NCBI GenBank assembly: GCA_035995425.1
Contig: DASYKM010000126.1
Span: 1 to 35,459, forward strand
Length of the DNA stretch: 35,459 nt
Reading direction: 5' to 3'
Source of the DNA: CADEED01 sp035995425
Lineage (GTDB): Bacteria; Pseudomonadota; Gammaproteobacteria; Steroidobacterales; Steroidobacteraceae
Made by a program: the position numbers and the translations under genes. The stretch's first letter is position 1; the number at the start of each line of letters is the position of its first letter. The notes beneath the pieces were generated by a model. The model saw only the letters and a program-made list of their open reading frames with translations, had not been told where the DNA came from and did no database searches. Below are positions 7,741 to 15,669 of this stretch, in pieces.

Positions 7741-8664
7741 CCTGAAGTCCGCTTCTTCCGCGACGATGATGCGATTGCGCCCCTGCTCCTTCGCCCGCGC
7801 CACCGCCATCTCGGCCGCCTTGAGGAATCTTTCGGCGGAGTCTTCGGGCCGCACGGTATGGATGGCGACGCCGCCACTCACGGTCACATATTTCTGCGTC
7901 GAACGCGGATGATGAATCTGCTGTTCGCGCACGCGATGCGCGACGGTGGTGGCGTGCTGGATCACGTGGTCGGCGGTGGTTCCGTGCATCAGGACGATGA
8001 CGCTGGCGCCTTCCCAGCGGCCGACGATGTCGGTGCCGCGGCGGAACGAACCGGCGATGGCGCGCGCCACGCGCTTGACCACGGCATCGCCGCCGGCGCG
8101 CTCGAAGACCTCGTTGTACGGGCCTAACTGGTCGATGTCGAACAGCAGCAGTGCGATGTCGGTCTTGTCGCGCTGCGCCAGCAGGAAGTCGCGCTTGAGC
8201 ACGTCTTCGAAGTAATAACGCGACGCGAGGCCGGTGAGCCGGTCTTCGCGCACCCAGTTGGGCAGGCCGCGGATGCCGGTGTCGCCGGTGCGCACGCGCG
8301 TGCCGCCTTCCCGGTGAAACCCGATGAGATGCGTGGCCTTGCCCTCGCCGTTGCGCAGCGGATAGATCTGCATGTCGTTGACGAACACCGTGCCGTCCTT
8401 GCGCAGGTTGCGCACCAGCACGCGTACCGGTTCGTTGTGGCGCAACGCTTCGCGCAGCGAATCGAGCTCCTGCTGGTCGCGATCCTCGCCCTGCAACAGG
8501 CGCAGGTTCTTGCCCAACAGGTCCGCGGTGTCATAGCCGGTGAGCCGGCAGAACGCGGTGTTGGCGTACACCACCAGCCGATCGCCCGTGGCCTCGCAGA
8601 TGACCACGCCGTCGGGCGACACATCGAGCGCGCCACGCAGGAATTCCCCCTGGAAGCCGTTCAT
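7738..8664 (-). CDS. LOV-like PAS domain fused to a degenerate GGDEF domain
   Basis: A 308-residue cytoplasmic protein. Residues about 10-118 form a PAS domain closest to LOV: NTAFCRLTGYDTADLLGKN, then LRLLQGEDRD, NLRKDGTVFVND and THLIGFH. The flavin-contacting Asn86 and Asn96 equivalents are present, but the photoadduct Cys is Leu54 and the conserved Gln is His117. Residues about 140-303 are a GGDEF fold: LTGLASRYYF, LLLFDIDQLGPYNEV, VTVSGGVA and AKEQGRNRI. The signature itself reads RWEGAS (216-221) in place of RYGGDE, so diguanylate cyclase activity is unlikely. The start ATG overlaps the nagZ stop as ATGA, implying coupled translation. It is the last gene of the long operon. Confidence 0.88.
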   Translation of the reverse strand: MNGFQGEFLRGALDVSPDGVVICEATGDRLVVYANTAFCRLTGYDTADLLGKNLRLLQGEDRDQQELDSLREALRHNEPVRVLVRNLRKDGTVFVNDMQIYPLRNGEGKATHLIGFHREGGTRVRTGDTGIRGLPNWVREDRLTGLASRYYFEDVLKRDFLLAQRDKTDIALLLFDIDQLGPYNEVFERAGGDAVVKRVARAIAGSFRRGTDIVGRWEGASVIVLMHGTTADHVIQHATTVAHRVREQQIHHPRSTQKYVTVSGGVAIHTVRPEDSAERFLKAAEMAVARAKEQGRNRIIVAEEADFR

Positions 8665-9713
8665 GCGTTGCCCGCCGTCAATTTGAGCTTCGGCGCCGCC
8701 GTCGAGCGGGCCAGCAGGTCCTGGCTCGCGCGCCACGCATCGCCGGCGAACAACGCGTCCCGCTCGGGCGCCGCGCGACCGCGCATGCGTACCAGGCGAA
8801 GGTGCGCCGTCGGTTCGACTTCGAACTCCAATTCGTCGAGCAGTTTGGCGACGCTCGCGCGGTTGTTGCACACCGGCAGCACGTCGCAGCCGGCGTCGAG
8901 CGCGGCGGTTGCACGCGCGACGATGTCGCCGAATTCAGCGGCGCCGCCCATGGACAGGTCATCGGTGAACACCGCGCCTTCGAATCGCAGCTCTTCACGC
9001 AGCGCATTCTGTATCCACCGGCGCGACAGGCTCGCGGGCGCGGGATCGACCGCGGGAAACAGCACGTGCGCGACCATGACGCCCGGCAGGCCGTTGGCGA
9101 TCAGGCGCCGATATGGCTGCACGTCGTTGCCCAGCTCGCCCCACGGGCGTCTATCTACCGGCAGCGACTGGTGCGAGTCGGCGACCACGGCGCCGTGACC
9201 GGGAAAATGTTTGGCGGTGGCGGCCATGCCGGCATCCTTCATGCCGGACATGTACGCAAGCGCGAGCTGCGCCACGACCTCGGGCCTGGCGTGAAACGCG
9301 CGATCGCCGATGACCTCGCTCACGCCATAGTCGAGATCCACGCACGGCGCGAACGACAGGTCGACGCCGTGGGCGCGCAGCTCGGCGGCCATGAGCCAAC
9401 CCATGGAACGGGCGAGCGTGAGTCCGTGTTTGGCATCGAGATCGAATTCGTGACCGATACGCCGCGGCGGCGGCAGCGCCGAGAAGCCGGGACGGAAACG
9501 CTGCACGCGCCCGCCCTCCTGGTCGACGGCGACGATGAGCGCGGGCTGGCGCACCGCGTGAATGTCCGCGACGAGGCGGCTCAACTGTTCCGCACTTTCG
9601 TAGTTGCGCGTGAAGAGGATCACGCTGCCCACGAGCGGATGGCGCAGGACCTCGCGATCCTCGGGCGTCAGCTCGAGACCGGCCACGTCGACCATCAGTG
9701 GGCCCAGCGTCAC
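8661..9713 (-). CDS. nagZ: Beta-N-acetylhexosaminidase NagZ (peptidoglycan recycling)
   Basis: A 350-residue cytosolic glycoside hydrolase family 3 enzyme that removes GlcNAc from GlcNAc-anhydroMurNAc peptides during wall recycling. Visible: GPLMVDVAG at the start, AVDQEGGRVQRF (62-73), KHFPGHG (168-174) carrying the catalytic-loop His, and FTDDLSMG (249-256) with the nucleophilic Asp. Length equals that of E. coli NagZ (341). The GTG start at 9713 matches the family N-terminus and has AGGAA about 8 bases upstream, inside the end of rlmD; an internal ATG at 9695 would cut off the first strand. It lies 4 bases after rlmD. Confidence 0.96.
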   Translation of the reverse strand: MTLGPLMVDVAGLELTPEDREVLRHPLVGSVILFTRNYESAEQLSRLVADIHAVRQPALIVAVDQEGGRVQRFRPGFSALPPPRRIGHEFDLDAKHGLTLARSMGWLMAAELRAHGVDLSFAPCVDLDYGVSEVIGDRAFHARPEVVAQLALAYMSGMKDAGMAATAKHFPGHGAVVADSHQSLPVDRRPWGELGNDVQPYRRLIANGLPGVMVAHVLFPAVDPAPASLSRRWIQNALREELRFEGAVFTDDLSMGGAAEFGDIVARATAALDAGCDVLPVCNNRASVAKLLDELEFEVEPTAHLRLVRMRGRAAPERDALFAGDAWRASQDLLARSTAAPKLKLTAGNA

Positions 9714-9717
9714 AACT

Positions 9718-11043
9718 TCAGTTCCTGTCCAGTACTGCTATCGATTCCACGTGCGTGGTGTGCGGGAACATATCAAGTACCCCGGCCGCGCGTAAGCGGA
9801 AGCCCAGCTCGTGGGTCAGGACGCCCAGGTCGCGCGCCAGGGATCCTGTATGGCATGAGATATACACCACCCTGCGCGGGGCGAGATGTGCCACGGCACT
9901 CAAAACCTCGCGCGCCCCGACGCGCGGCGGGTCTAACAGCACCTGGTCGAACCCCCCGCGCATCCACGGGATGGTGATGTCGGGCGCGACCGACAGGTTC
10001 GCGACGACGAATTCGGCGTTGGCAATGCCATTGAGCTGCGCATTGGCGCGTGCCCGGGTAATGAGACCTGCCTCTCCTTCCACGCCAACTACCGCGCGGG
10101 CGCGCCGGGCAAGGGGCAAGGTGAAATTGCCGAGGCCGCAGTACAGGTCGAGCACCCGGTCGGCGGGGCCCACCTCCAGTAGTTCGATGGCCCGGGCGAC
10201 CATGCCGGCGTTGATGGCGGCGTTGACCTGCACGAAGTCGCTGGGACCGAAGTCGAGCTTCACGTCGAACTCCTCCAGCCGGTAGTGAAGATCGATCGGA
10301 CCGGGCGTCAGCGGCGCGATGGTGTGGAGACCGCCCGGCTGCAGCAGGATGCGGAGGCCGTGCGCCTTCTCGAACGCGCGCAGCGCTTCGAGGTCAGCTT
10401 CAGGCAGCGGATCGAGCACGCGGAAGACCAGCACGCGCTCACCATCGGACAAGGCGACTTCGATCTGCGGAATGCTGGCGCGGCGCGCCATGCCGGTCAG
10501 GAGGTCGGCGAGCGCGCCGACCAGCGAGGCCACGGGCTCTCCCAGCACCTCGCAACGCTGCACGTCCGCGACGTACTTGCCCTGCTTCTCGCGGAACCCG
10601 ACCAGGCTCCTGCCTTTCTTGTCGACGTAGCGCGAGGACAACCGCGCGCGCCGCCGATAGTTCCAGTGCGGGCCTAACAAGGGTGGCAGCCATTCGGCGG
10701 GCTGAACATTGCCGATGCGCTCCAGGTTGTCCGCGAGTTCCTTCTGCTTGGCCTCGATCTGCGCCGCCGGGTCGAGGTGCTGCAGCGCGCAGCCGCCGCA
10801 CACGCCGAAGTGCGCGCACTTGGGCGTGACGCGCGCCGGCGAAACCTCGTGCACTTCGAGGAGCTCGGCTTCGTCGTGGCTCTTGTGGAAACTGCGACGC
10901 CGGAAACTGACCCGCTCGCCAGGCAGCGCGCCGGCGATGAATACCGTTTTTCCGCCGCGCACCACGCCTTCGCCTTCATGCGTGAGATCGACGACCACGC
11001 CGGTCTCGACGGCGGCCTGCGCCGCGCGCGCGGGCTTGCTCAC
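9718..11043 (-). CDS. rlmD: 23S rRNA (uracil-1939-C5)-methyltransferase RlmD
   Basis: A 441-residue SAM-dependent rRNA methyltransferase of the TrmA/RumA family. A TRAM domain (about 12-68: VVDLTHEGEGVVR...GERVSFRRR) precedes the iron-sulphur ligands C76, C82 and C85, with CEVL downstream as the likely fourth. The Rossmann methyltransferase part has DLYCGLGNFTLPLA, LLDPPRVGA and the catalytic-Cys loop YISCHTGSLARDL, ending in DMFPHTTHVESIAVL. The GTG start at 11043 overlaps the exonuclease stop (GTGA), which fixes the start; upstream reading frame is only overlap. Length fits E. coli RlmD (433). Confidence 0.96.
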   Translation of the reverse strand: MSKPARAAQAAVETGVVVDLTHEGEGVVRGGKTVFIAGALPGERVSFRRRSFHKSHDEAELLEVHEVSPARVTPKCAHFGVCGGCALQHLDPAAQIEAKQKELADNLERIGNVQPAEWLPPLLGPHWNYRRRARLSSRYVDKKGRSLVGFREKQGKYVADVQRCEVLGEPVASLVGALADLLTGMARRASIPQIEVALSDGERVLVFRVLDPLPEADLEALRAFEKAHGLRILLQPGGLHTIAPLTPGPIDLHYRLEEFDVKLDFGPSDFVQVNAAINAGMVARAIELLEVGPADRVLDLYCGLGNFTLPLARRARAVVGVEGEAGLITRARANAQLNGIANAEFVVANLSVAPDITIPWMRGGFDQVLLDPPRVGAREVLSAVAHLAPRRVVYISCHTGSLARDLGVLTHELGFRLRAAGVLDMFPHTTHVESIAVLDRN

Positions 11044-11816
11044 GTCTCGGGGTTCCAGGCCGCCAGGAACTCGTCGAAGTGCGGTTGTTTGGCCTCGGTG
11101 AGCCACGCGCGCGTGCGCGTGAGCTCTTCGGTGAGCCCGGCGTCGGTCAGCCGTCCGCGCATGTGCTGGAAGCGCAGGAATATGAGCCAGGTGTTGATGA
11201 CGTCGGTTTCGCAGTAGTGGCGAATGCGCGGCAGCTCGCCTGCACGATACGCATCCCACACCTGGGAACCGTCAAACCCGAGCTTGCCTGGAAAGCCTAA
11301 CAACACCGCGGTGTCCGACAGCGAGGCGCGGGCACGGGCCTGGTAGCCCGAGAGCACGTCCATGACGTCGATGTGACGCCAGTGGAATCGCCCGAGATAG
11401 TTGTTGTAGCGAAACACGTTGTCTTCGTCACCGGTTTCCCAGTAACGCGGCGCCTGCACCTTGAATCGCAGCGCCCGATAGTGCAGCACCGGCAGATCGA
11501 ATCCGCCGCCGTTCCAGCTCACCAGCTCCGGCGTGAATTTGTCGATGCCGTCGAAGAAGCGCTCCACCAGCTCGCGTTCGGATGCGCTCTCGTCCCCCAG
11601 GCTCCAGACCCGAAAACCCTCGCGCGAACGAAAGGCGCAGGAGATGGCCACGATGCGGTGTTGTTCATGCGGCAGGAAATCACTGCCCGATTCCTGGCGG
11701 GCGCGCGCCTGCATGGCCTTGCCGACTTCGTCGTCGGAGAGTCCCTCGATGCCGAAAAGCCTGCGGCCGAACTCCACGTCCGGCACGGTCTCGATGTCGA
11801 ACACCAGGGTATTCAT
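11040..11816 (-). CDS. Predicted 3'-5' exonuclease, PolB-exonuclease-like (DEDDy)
   Basis: A 258-residue protein of the stand-alone 3'-5' exonuclease group related to the proofreading domain of family B polymerases. Motif I is FDIETVPD with Asp7 and Glu9; motif II is SWNGGGFDLPVL; motif III is YCETDVINTWLIFLRF, with Tyr and Asp spaced as in DEDDy nucleases. There is no polymerase domain. It sits between acpS and rlmD with four-base overlaps on both sides (ATGA, GTGA). The biological substrate is not known to me; a role in DNA or RNA 3'-end trimming is inference from the fold. Confidence 0.88.
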   Translation of the reverse strand: MNTLVFDIETVPDVEFGRRLFGIEGLSDDEVGKAMQARARQESGSDFLPHEQHRIVAISCAFRSREGFRVWSLGDESASERELVERFFDGIDKFTPELVSWNGGGFDLPVLHYRALRFKVQAPRYWETGDEDNVFRYNNYLGRFHWRHIDVMDVLSGYQARARASLSDTAVLLGFPGKLGFDGSQVWDAYRAGELPRIRHYCETDVINTWLIFLRFQHMRGRLTDAGLTEELTRTRAWLTEAKQPHFDEFLAAWNPET

Positions 11817-12241
11817 CGCCTGCGGGCCTTTGTCAGGCGTTTCGCCTTTCGTTTTCTTTTTGGCGCGGTTTCGAGCACCGCCACGGCGACGATGAGGCCT
11901 GCTTCGTCGGTGAGCGTCACGTGCCCGCCACCGATGCCGAGCTTTCGGCGCACTTTCTCGCCGCGCGGCGAATAGGCGACTTCGGGCTTGCCCCAGGCGT
12001 TCTGCACGATGCCCACATCGCGAATCCAGATTCCATGCGCGAATCCCGTGCCCATGGCCTTGACGATGGCCTCCTTGGCCGCGAAACGCATGGCGAGAAA
12101 ACGCTCGGTTCGCTTCGTTTTGCCGAGCTGGGCGCGCTCGGCTGGCATGAGCAACCGGTCGATGAAGTGATCGCCGAATCTCGCCAGCACTTTCGTGATG
12201 CGCGCCGCTTCGAGGACGTCGACGCCGATGCCGAAGATCAT
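11813..12241 (-). CDS. acpS: Holo-[acyl-carrier-protein] synthase AcpS
   Basis: A 142-residue phosphopantetheinyl transferase that loads the 4'-phosphopantetheine arm from CoA onto ACP. The N-terminus MIFGIGVDVLEAARI carries the metal-binding Asp, and RFAAKEAIVKAMGTG carries the conserved Glu and Lys. The C-terminus has GGGHVTLTDEAGLIVAVAVLE. The last 17 residues are an unusually basic tail (KRKRKAKRLTKARRR) beyond the family's usual end of about 125 residues. The start at 12241 overlaps the pdxJ stop as ATGA, and the stop overlaps the exonuclease start likewise. pdxJ-acpS adjacency is classical in proteobacteria. Confidence 0.95.
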   Translation of the reverse strand: MIFGIGVDVLEAARITKVLARFGDHFIDRLLMPAERAQLGKTKRTERFLAMRFAAKEAIVKAMGTGFAHGIWIRDVGIVQNAWGKPEVAYSPRGEKVRRKLGIGGGHVTLTDEAGLIVAVAVLETAPKRKRKAKRLTKARRR

Positions 12242-12969
12242 CGGCGCGCCGCCTGCATCAAGGTCTTCATCTCGCGCACCGCGGCCTCCAGGCCGCTGAA
12301 GATGGCGCGCGCGATGATGCAATGGCCGATGTTGAGCTCGACGATTTCGGCGATCGCCGCCACCGGGGCCACATTGTTGTAGGTGAGGCCATGGCCGGCG
12401 TGTACTTCGAGGCCGAGATTGGCGGCGCGCTTGGCCGCGGTGGCCAGCCGTTCGAGCTCGCGCGCCTGGGCGGATCCGGTGTGCTCGGCATACGTGCCGG
12501 TATGCAGCTCGACCACCTGGGCCCCCGAGCGTTTGGCGGCTTCGATCTGCGCGATATCCGGCGCGATGAACAGCGCGACACGGATGCCGGCCGCCGCAAG
12601 TCTGCGCACGCCGGCGGCCACGCGTTCGACGTCGGCGGCGACGTCGAGTCCGCCTTCGGTGGTGATCTCGGCGCGATTCTCGGGCACCAGGCAGCAATCG
12701 TGCGGACGCACGCCGAGCGCGATCCCCACCATCTCGTCGGTGAGCCCCATCTCCAGATTCATGCGCGTCTGCAACAGCGGCCGCAGCGCATGCACGTCGC
12801 GATCCTGGATGTGGCGGCGATCCTCGCGCAGATGCAGCGTGATGTTGTCAGCGCCCGCCTGTTCGGCGAGCAATGCGGCATGAACCGGATCCGGGTACGA
12901 CACGTGGCGCGCCTGGCGCACGGTGGCGACGTGATCGATGTTGATGCCGAGCTCAATGGAAAGAGTCAT
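12238..12969 (-). CDS. pdxJ: Pyridoxine 5'-phosphate synthase PdxJ
   Basis: A 243-residue TIM-barrel enzyme that condenses 1-deoxyxylulose 5-phosphate with 3-amino-2-oxopropyl phosphate to give pyridoxine 5'-phosphate, the ring-closing step of vitamin B6 synthesis. Seen: LGINIDHVATVRQARH at the start, TLHLREDRRHIQDRDV, a Glu-rich strand EMGLTDEM, VELHTGTYA, and GHGLTYNNV near the end. Length equals E. coli PdxJ (243). The ATG overlaps the recO stop and the TGA overlaps the acpS start, so all three are translationally coupled. Confidence 0.97.
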   Translation of the reverse strand: MTLSIELGINIDHVATVRQARHVSYPDPVHAALLAEQAGADNITLHLREDRRHIQDRDVHALRPLLQTRMNLEMGLTDEMVGIALGVRPHDCCLVPENRAEITTEGGLDVAADVERVAAGVRRLAAAGIRVALFIAPDIAQIEAAKRSGAQVVELHTGTYAEHTGSAQARELERLATAAKRAANLGLEVHAGHGLTYNNVAPVAAIAEIVELNIGHCIIARAIFSGLEAAVREMKTLMQAARR

Positions 12970-13667
12970 GCATTACCTCTGCGCTGCATCGACCGCGCCA
13001 CGGTGCGGGTTCGAAGCTCGCGGCCATCCAGGCAATGGTCCAGCGCCTGGCGCAGGACGCGCCGCGCCACGTCGAGCGTCTCGCGGTCGACCAGCTGCTC
13101 CTGCTGCAACGCCAGCAGGCAGCGGCCCGAGTACGAGTCCGACGCGCTCTCACGCACTTCGGACAGGCCTTCCGCGGGGCGGAATTGATAGAAGCCCTGT
13201 GCGTCGACCTCGAACTCGAGGCCGTAACCGAGCGAGGTCAGCAACCGCTTCTCGAATACGCGCAAGGCGGGCTCGGGCGCGGCGTCGACACACAGTCGGC
13301 GCAGGGTTTGCGCGTAGTCGTCGAACAGTCCGGGTTGCGGATCGTGGCGCGTGGTGAGGTTGATGATCAGCTCATTGAGATAGAAGCCGGAGAGCACCTG
13401 GCGCGGCGGCAGCGGCAGCGCTTCGCCATGGGCTTCCGCCGCCGACAATTGCGCGGCATCGCCGCGCCCGGACCAGGACACCAGCAGCGCGCGGAACGGC
13501 ATCAGCAGCGAGGCATACCTGGATTTCGGCCCGCGCGCGCCGCGCGCAAACAAAGTCAGCCGGCCGTGGCGCGCGGTGAACACATCGAGAATGCGGCTGG
13601 TATCGCGATACTCGCGATGATGCAACACGAAGGCCGGTTCGAGAGCGATGCGTTCGCGCGGTTGCAT
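12966..13667 (-). CDS. recO: DNA repair protein RecO
   Basis: A 233-residue recombination mediator that with RecR loads RecA on SSB-coated single-stranded DNA. The N-terminal OB fold is visible (EPAFVLHHREYRDTSRILDVFTARHGRLTLFARGARGPKSR), followed by the helical domain with LSGFYLNELIINL and LLTSLGYGLEFE. The zinc-binding Cys cluster of some RecO proteins is absent, as in E. coli. It follows era by 9 bases and overlaps pdxJ by four. Confidence 0.95.
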   Translation of the reverse strand: MQPRERIALEPAFVLHHREYRDTSRILDVFTARHGRLTLFARGARGPKSRYASLLMPFRALLVSWSGRGDAAQLSAAEAHGEALPLPPRQVLSGFYLNELIINLTTRHDPQPGLFDDYAQTLRRLCVDAAPEPALRVFEKRLLTSLGYGLEFEVDAQGFYQFRPAEGLSEVRESASDSYSGRCLLALQQEQLVDRETLDVARRVLRQALDHCLDGRELRTRTVARSMQRRGNA

Positions 13668-13676
13668 CGGCGATCC

Positions 13677-14588
13677 CTACTCCATGCCGAGCTGCGCCAG
13701 TGCCCGCGCATCGTCGGCCCAATCCTCGCGCACCTTGACCCATAGATTGAGGTGCAGTCGTTTGCCGAGCCGCGCGTTGAGCTCTTCGCGCGCCTTCTGG
13801 CCAATGCGCTTGAGCCGCGAACCCTTGGCGCCGATGACGATGGGCTTCTGGCCGGCGCGATCCACCCAGATCACGGCGTCGATGACCAGCTGTCCGTCTT
13901 CTTCGCTTTTCTTTTCGATCTCGACCGCGATGCCGTAAGGCAACTCTTCCACGAGCTCCATGGTGAGCTTCTCGCGGATGGTCTCGGAAATCTGGAAGTC
14001 GATGCCGCGGTCGGTGCGCTGGTCGGGCGGAAACAACTCGGCCGACAGCGGCAGCCGCGCCGCGATCACGTCGATGAGGCGATCGAGATTGACGCCCTTC
14101 TCCGCCGACACGGGCACCACGTCGAGGAATCCATGCATGCCGGCAAGCTTCGCCACGAAAGGCAGAAGCTGATCCTTCGGGTACACATTGTCGACCTTGT
14201 TGATCACCGCGATCGACTCACGACCCGAGTCGCGGATTCGTTGCAGCACGGCCTCGTCTTCGTCGTAGAAGCGCAGCGCCTCGACCACGAACACGACCAG
14301 GTTCGCGTCGGCGAGAGCGGCGGCCGCGGTGCGGTTCATGGCGCGATTGAGCGCGCGTTTCTCGCCAAGGTGCAGCCCTGGCGTATCCACGAAAGCGAGC
14401 TGCACACCCGGCCGATTGAGCACTCCGAGCACGCGGTGACGCGTGGTCTGCGGGCGTGAAGTGACGATGGAAAGCTTTTCGCCCATGAGCGCGTTGAGCA
14501 GCGTCGATTTGCCGACGTTCGGACGACCGACGAGCGCGGCGAAACCCGCGCGGAATGTAGCCGCTCCAGATGTATCCGGTTCAGACAT
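13677..14588 (-). CDS. era: GTPase Era
   Basis: A 303-residue essential Ras-like GTPase that binds the 3' end of 16S rRNA during 30S assembly. G1 is GRPNVGKST, G3 DTPG, G4 NKVD and G5 SAEKG. The C-terminal KH domain has the signature VIGAKGSRLKRIGQKAREEL. The start at 14588 overlaps the rnc stop by 8 bases, the usual rnc-era arrangement. Upstream in-frame sequence is merely rnc read in another frame. Confidence 0.97.
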   Translation of the reverse strand: MSEPDTSGAATFRAGFAALVGRPNVGKSTLLNALMGEKLSIVTSRPQTTRHRVLGVLNRPGVQLAFVDTPGLHLGEKRALNRAMNRTAAAALADANLVVFVVEALRFYDEDEAVLQRIRDSGRESIAVINKVDNVYPKDQLLPFVAKLAGMHGFLDVVPVSAEKGVNLDRLIDVIAARLPLSAELFPPDQRTDRGIDFQISETIREKLTMELVEELPYGIAVEIEKKSEEDGQLVIDAVIWVDRAGQKPIVIGAKGSRLKRIGQKAREELNARLGKRLHLNLWVKVREDWADDARALAQLGME

Positions 14589-15270
14589 GCAACCCCAGCG
14601 CCGCCAGCGCGGCCTGGGCGGCGACCTGCTCGGCGCGGCGGCGGCTCGGGCCTTCGCCCTCGGTCTCGATCGACGCGGACAGCACCGAACAGGAAACCAG
14701 GAAGGTCTGCGCGTGCGGCTCACCGCTGGTGTGCTTCACGGTATACAGCGGCAGCGCCCGGCCGTTGGCCTGCAGATGTTCCTGCAAGCGGGTCTTCGCG
14801 TCCTTGAGCGTGGATGGCTCCGGCAGAGCCGCGATGCGCGCTTCGAACATCGGACCGATCGTCGCGCGCACGGCCTCCAGGCCGCCATCCAGATACAACG
14901 CGCCGCACAGCGCCTCGAAGGCGTCGGCAAGTATGGAATGCCGGCGGAATCCGCCCGTCTTGAGCTCGCCCGAACCGAGCGACAACATTTCACCGAGCCG
15001 CATGGATTGCGCAATTTCGGCCAACGGCTCTTCGCTCACCAGTCGCGCGCGCAGGCGCGACAGGTCACCCTCGGAAGCGGTGGGAAATTCGCGGTACAGC
15101 CTCTCGGAGAGCAGTAGGTTGAGCACCGAATCTCCGAGGAACTCGAGCCGTTCGTTGTTAGGGCCTTCCGCGCTTCGATGCGTGAGCGCGACGACTAACA
15201 AATCGCGGTCACGCGGCGAGTATCCCAGCCGCGTGGCGAGGGTATCCGCCTGACTGGACGGGGTCACCAT
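14581..15270 (-). CDS. rnc: Ribonuclease III
   Basis: A 229-residue double-strand-specific endoribonuclease that processes rRNA precursors and structured mRNAs. The catalytic signature NERLEFLGDSVLNLLLSE (about residues 39-56) and the second acidic motif DAFEALCGALYLDGG (about 115-129) supply the Mg2+ ligands. The C-terminal double-strand RNA-binding domain starts near residue 155 (DAKTRLQEHLQA) and ends AEQVAAQAALAAL. Length is as in E. coli (226). It follows the DUF4845 gene by 14 bases. Confidence 0.97.
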   Translation of the reverse strand: MVTPSSQADTLATRLGYSPRDRDLLVVALTHRSAEGPNNERLEFLGDSVLNLLLSERLYREFPTASEGDLSRLRARLVSEEPLAEIAQSMRLGEMLSLGSGELKTGGFRRHSILADAFEALCGALYLDGGLEAVRATIGPMFEARIAALPEPSTLKDAKTRLQEHLQANGRALPLYTVKHTSGEPHAQTFLVSCSVLSASIETEGEGPSRRRAEQVAAQAALAALGLHV

Positions 15271-15284
15271 GAGCGCATCCGCAT

Positions 15285-15650
15285 TCAGTGGATGGGCACC
15301 GTCGTCTTGAAGACCATGAGCAGGTGCAGGTTGCCGAACATCGGCACCGCCTTTTCATAGTCGGCTGTGACCGTCCAGCCGCCCGATTCATCCTTCCCGA
15401 TGATCAGATCGTTGGCGTTCGGCTCGTCGACGTAACCGGTGTCGAAACGGCGCTCGACCGCGGTACGAATGGTCGCCTGGGTCAGGGCCTCATCGCTCTT
15501 GAGCTGTGTCGCCGTTTCTTTCAGAGCGGTGACGACTTTGTAGTAGTTCAGGTATTCAGGACCGACGCGTATGCCTGCGTACAGCACCAGGGCTACCGGA
15601 ACCAGCAGGAAAACCCAGCCGATCATCGTCACACCACGTTGTTTACGCAT
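15285..15650 (-). CDS. DUF4845 membrane-anchored protein between lepB and rnc
   Basis: A 121-residue protein of unknown function, conserved in this place in gammaproteobacteria. A short basic head (MRKQRGVTMIGW) and one helix (about 11-28) look like a pilin-type N-terminus, with RGVTMIG resembling a prepilin cleavage context. The periplasmic part contains GPEYLNYYKVVTALKET, a variable middle (IRTAVERRFDTGYVDEPN) and WTVTADYEKAVPMFGNLHLLMVF. The start at 15650 has a strong GGGAGG 5 bases upstream. It probably acts in the inner membrane beside LepB; no enzymatic motif is seen. Confidence 0.85.
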   Translation of the reverse strand: MRKQRGVTMIGWVFLLVPVALVLYAGIRVGPEYLNYYKVVTALKETATQLKSDEALTQATIRTAVERRFDTGYVDEPNANDLIIGKDESGGWTVTADYEKAVPMFGNLHLLMVFKTTVPIH

Positions 15651-15669
15651 ATGTCCTCCCGAACGACGT

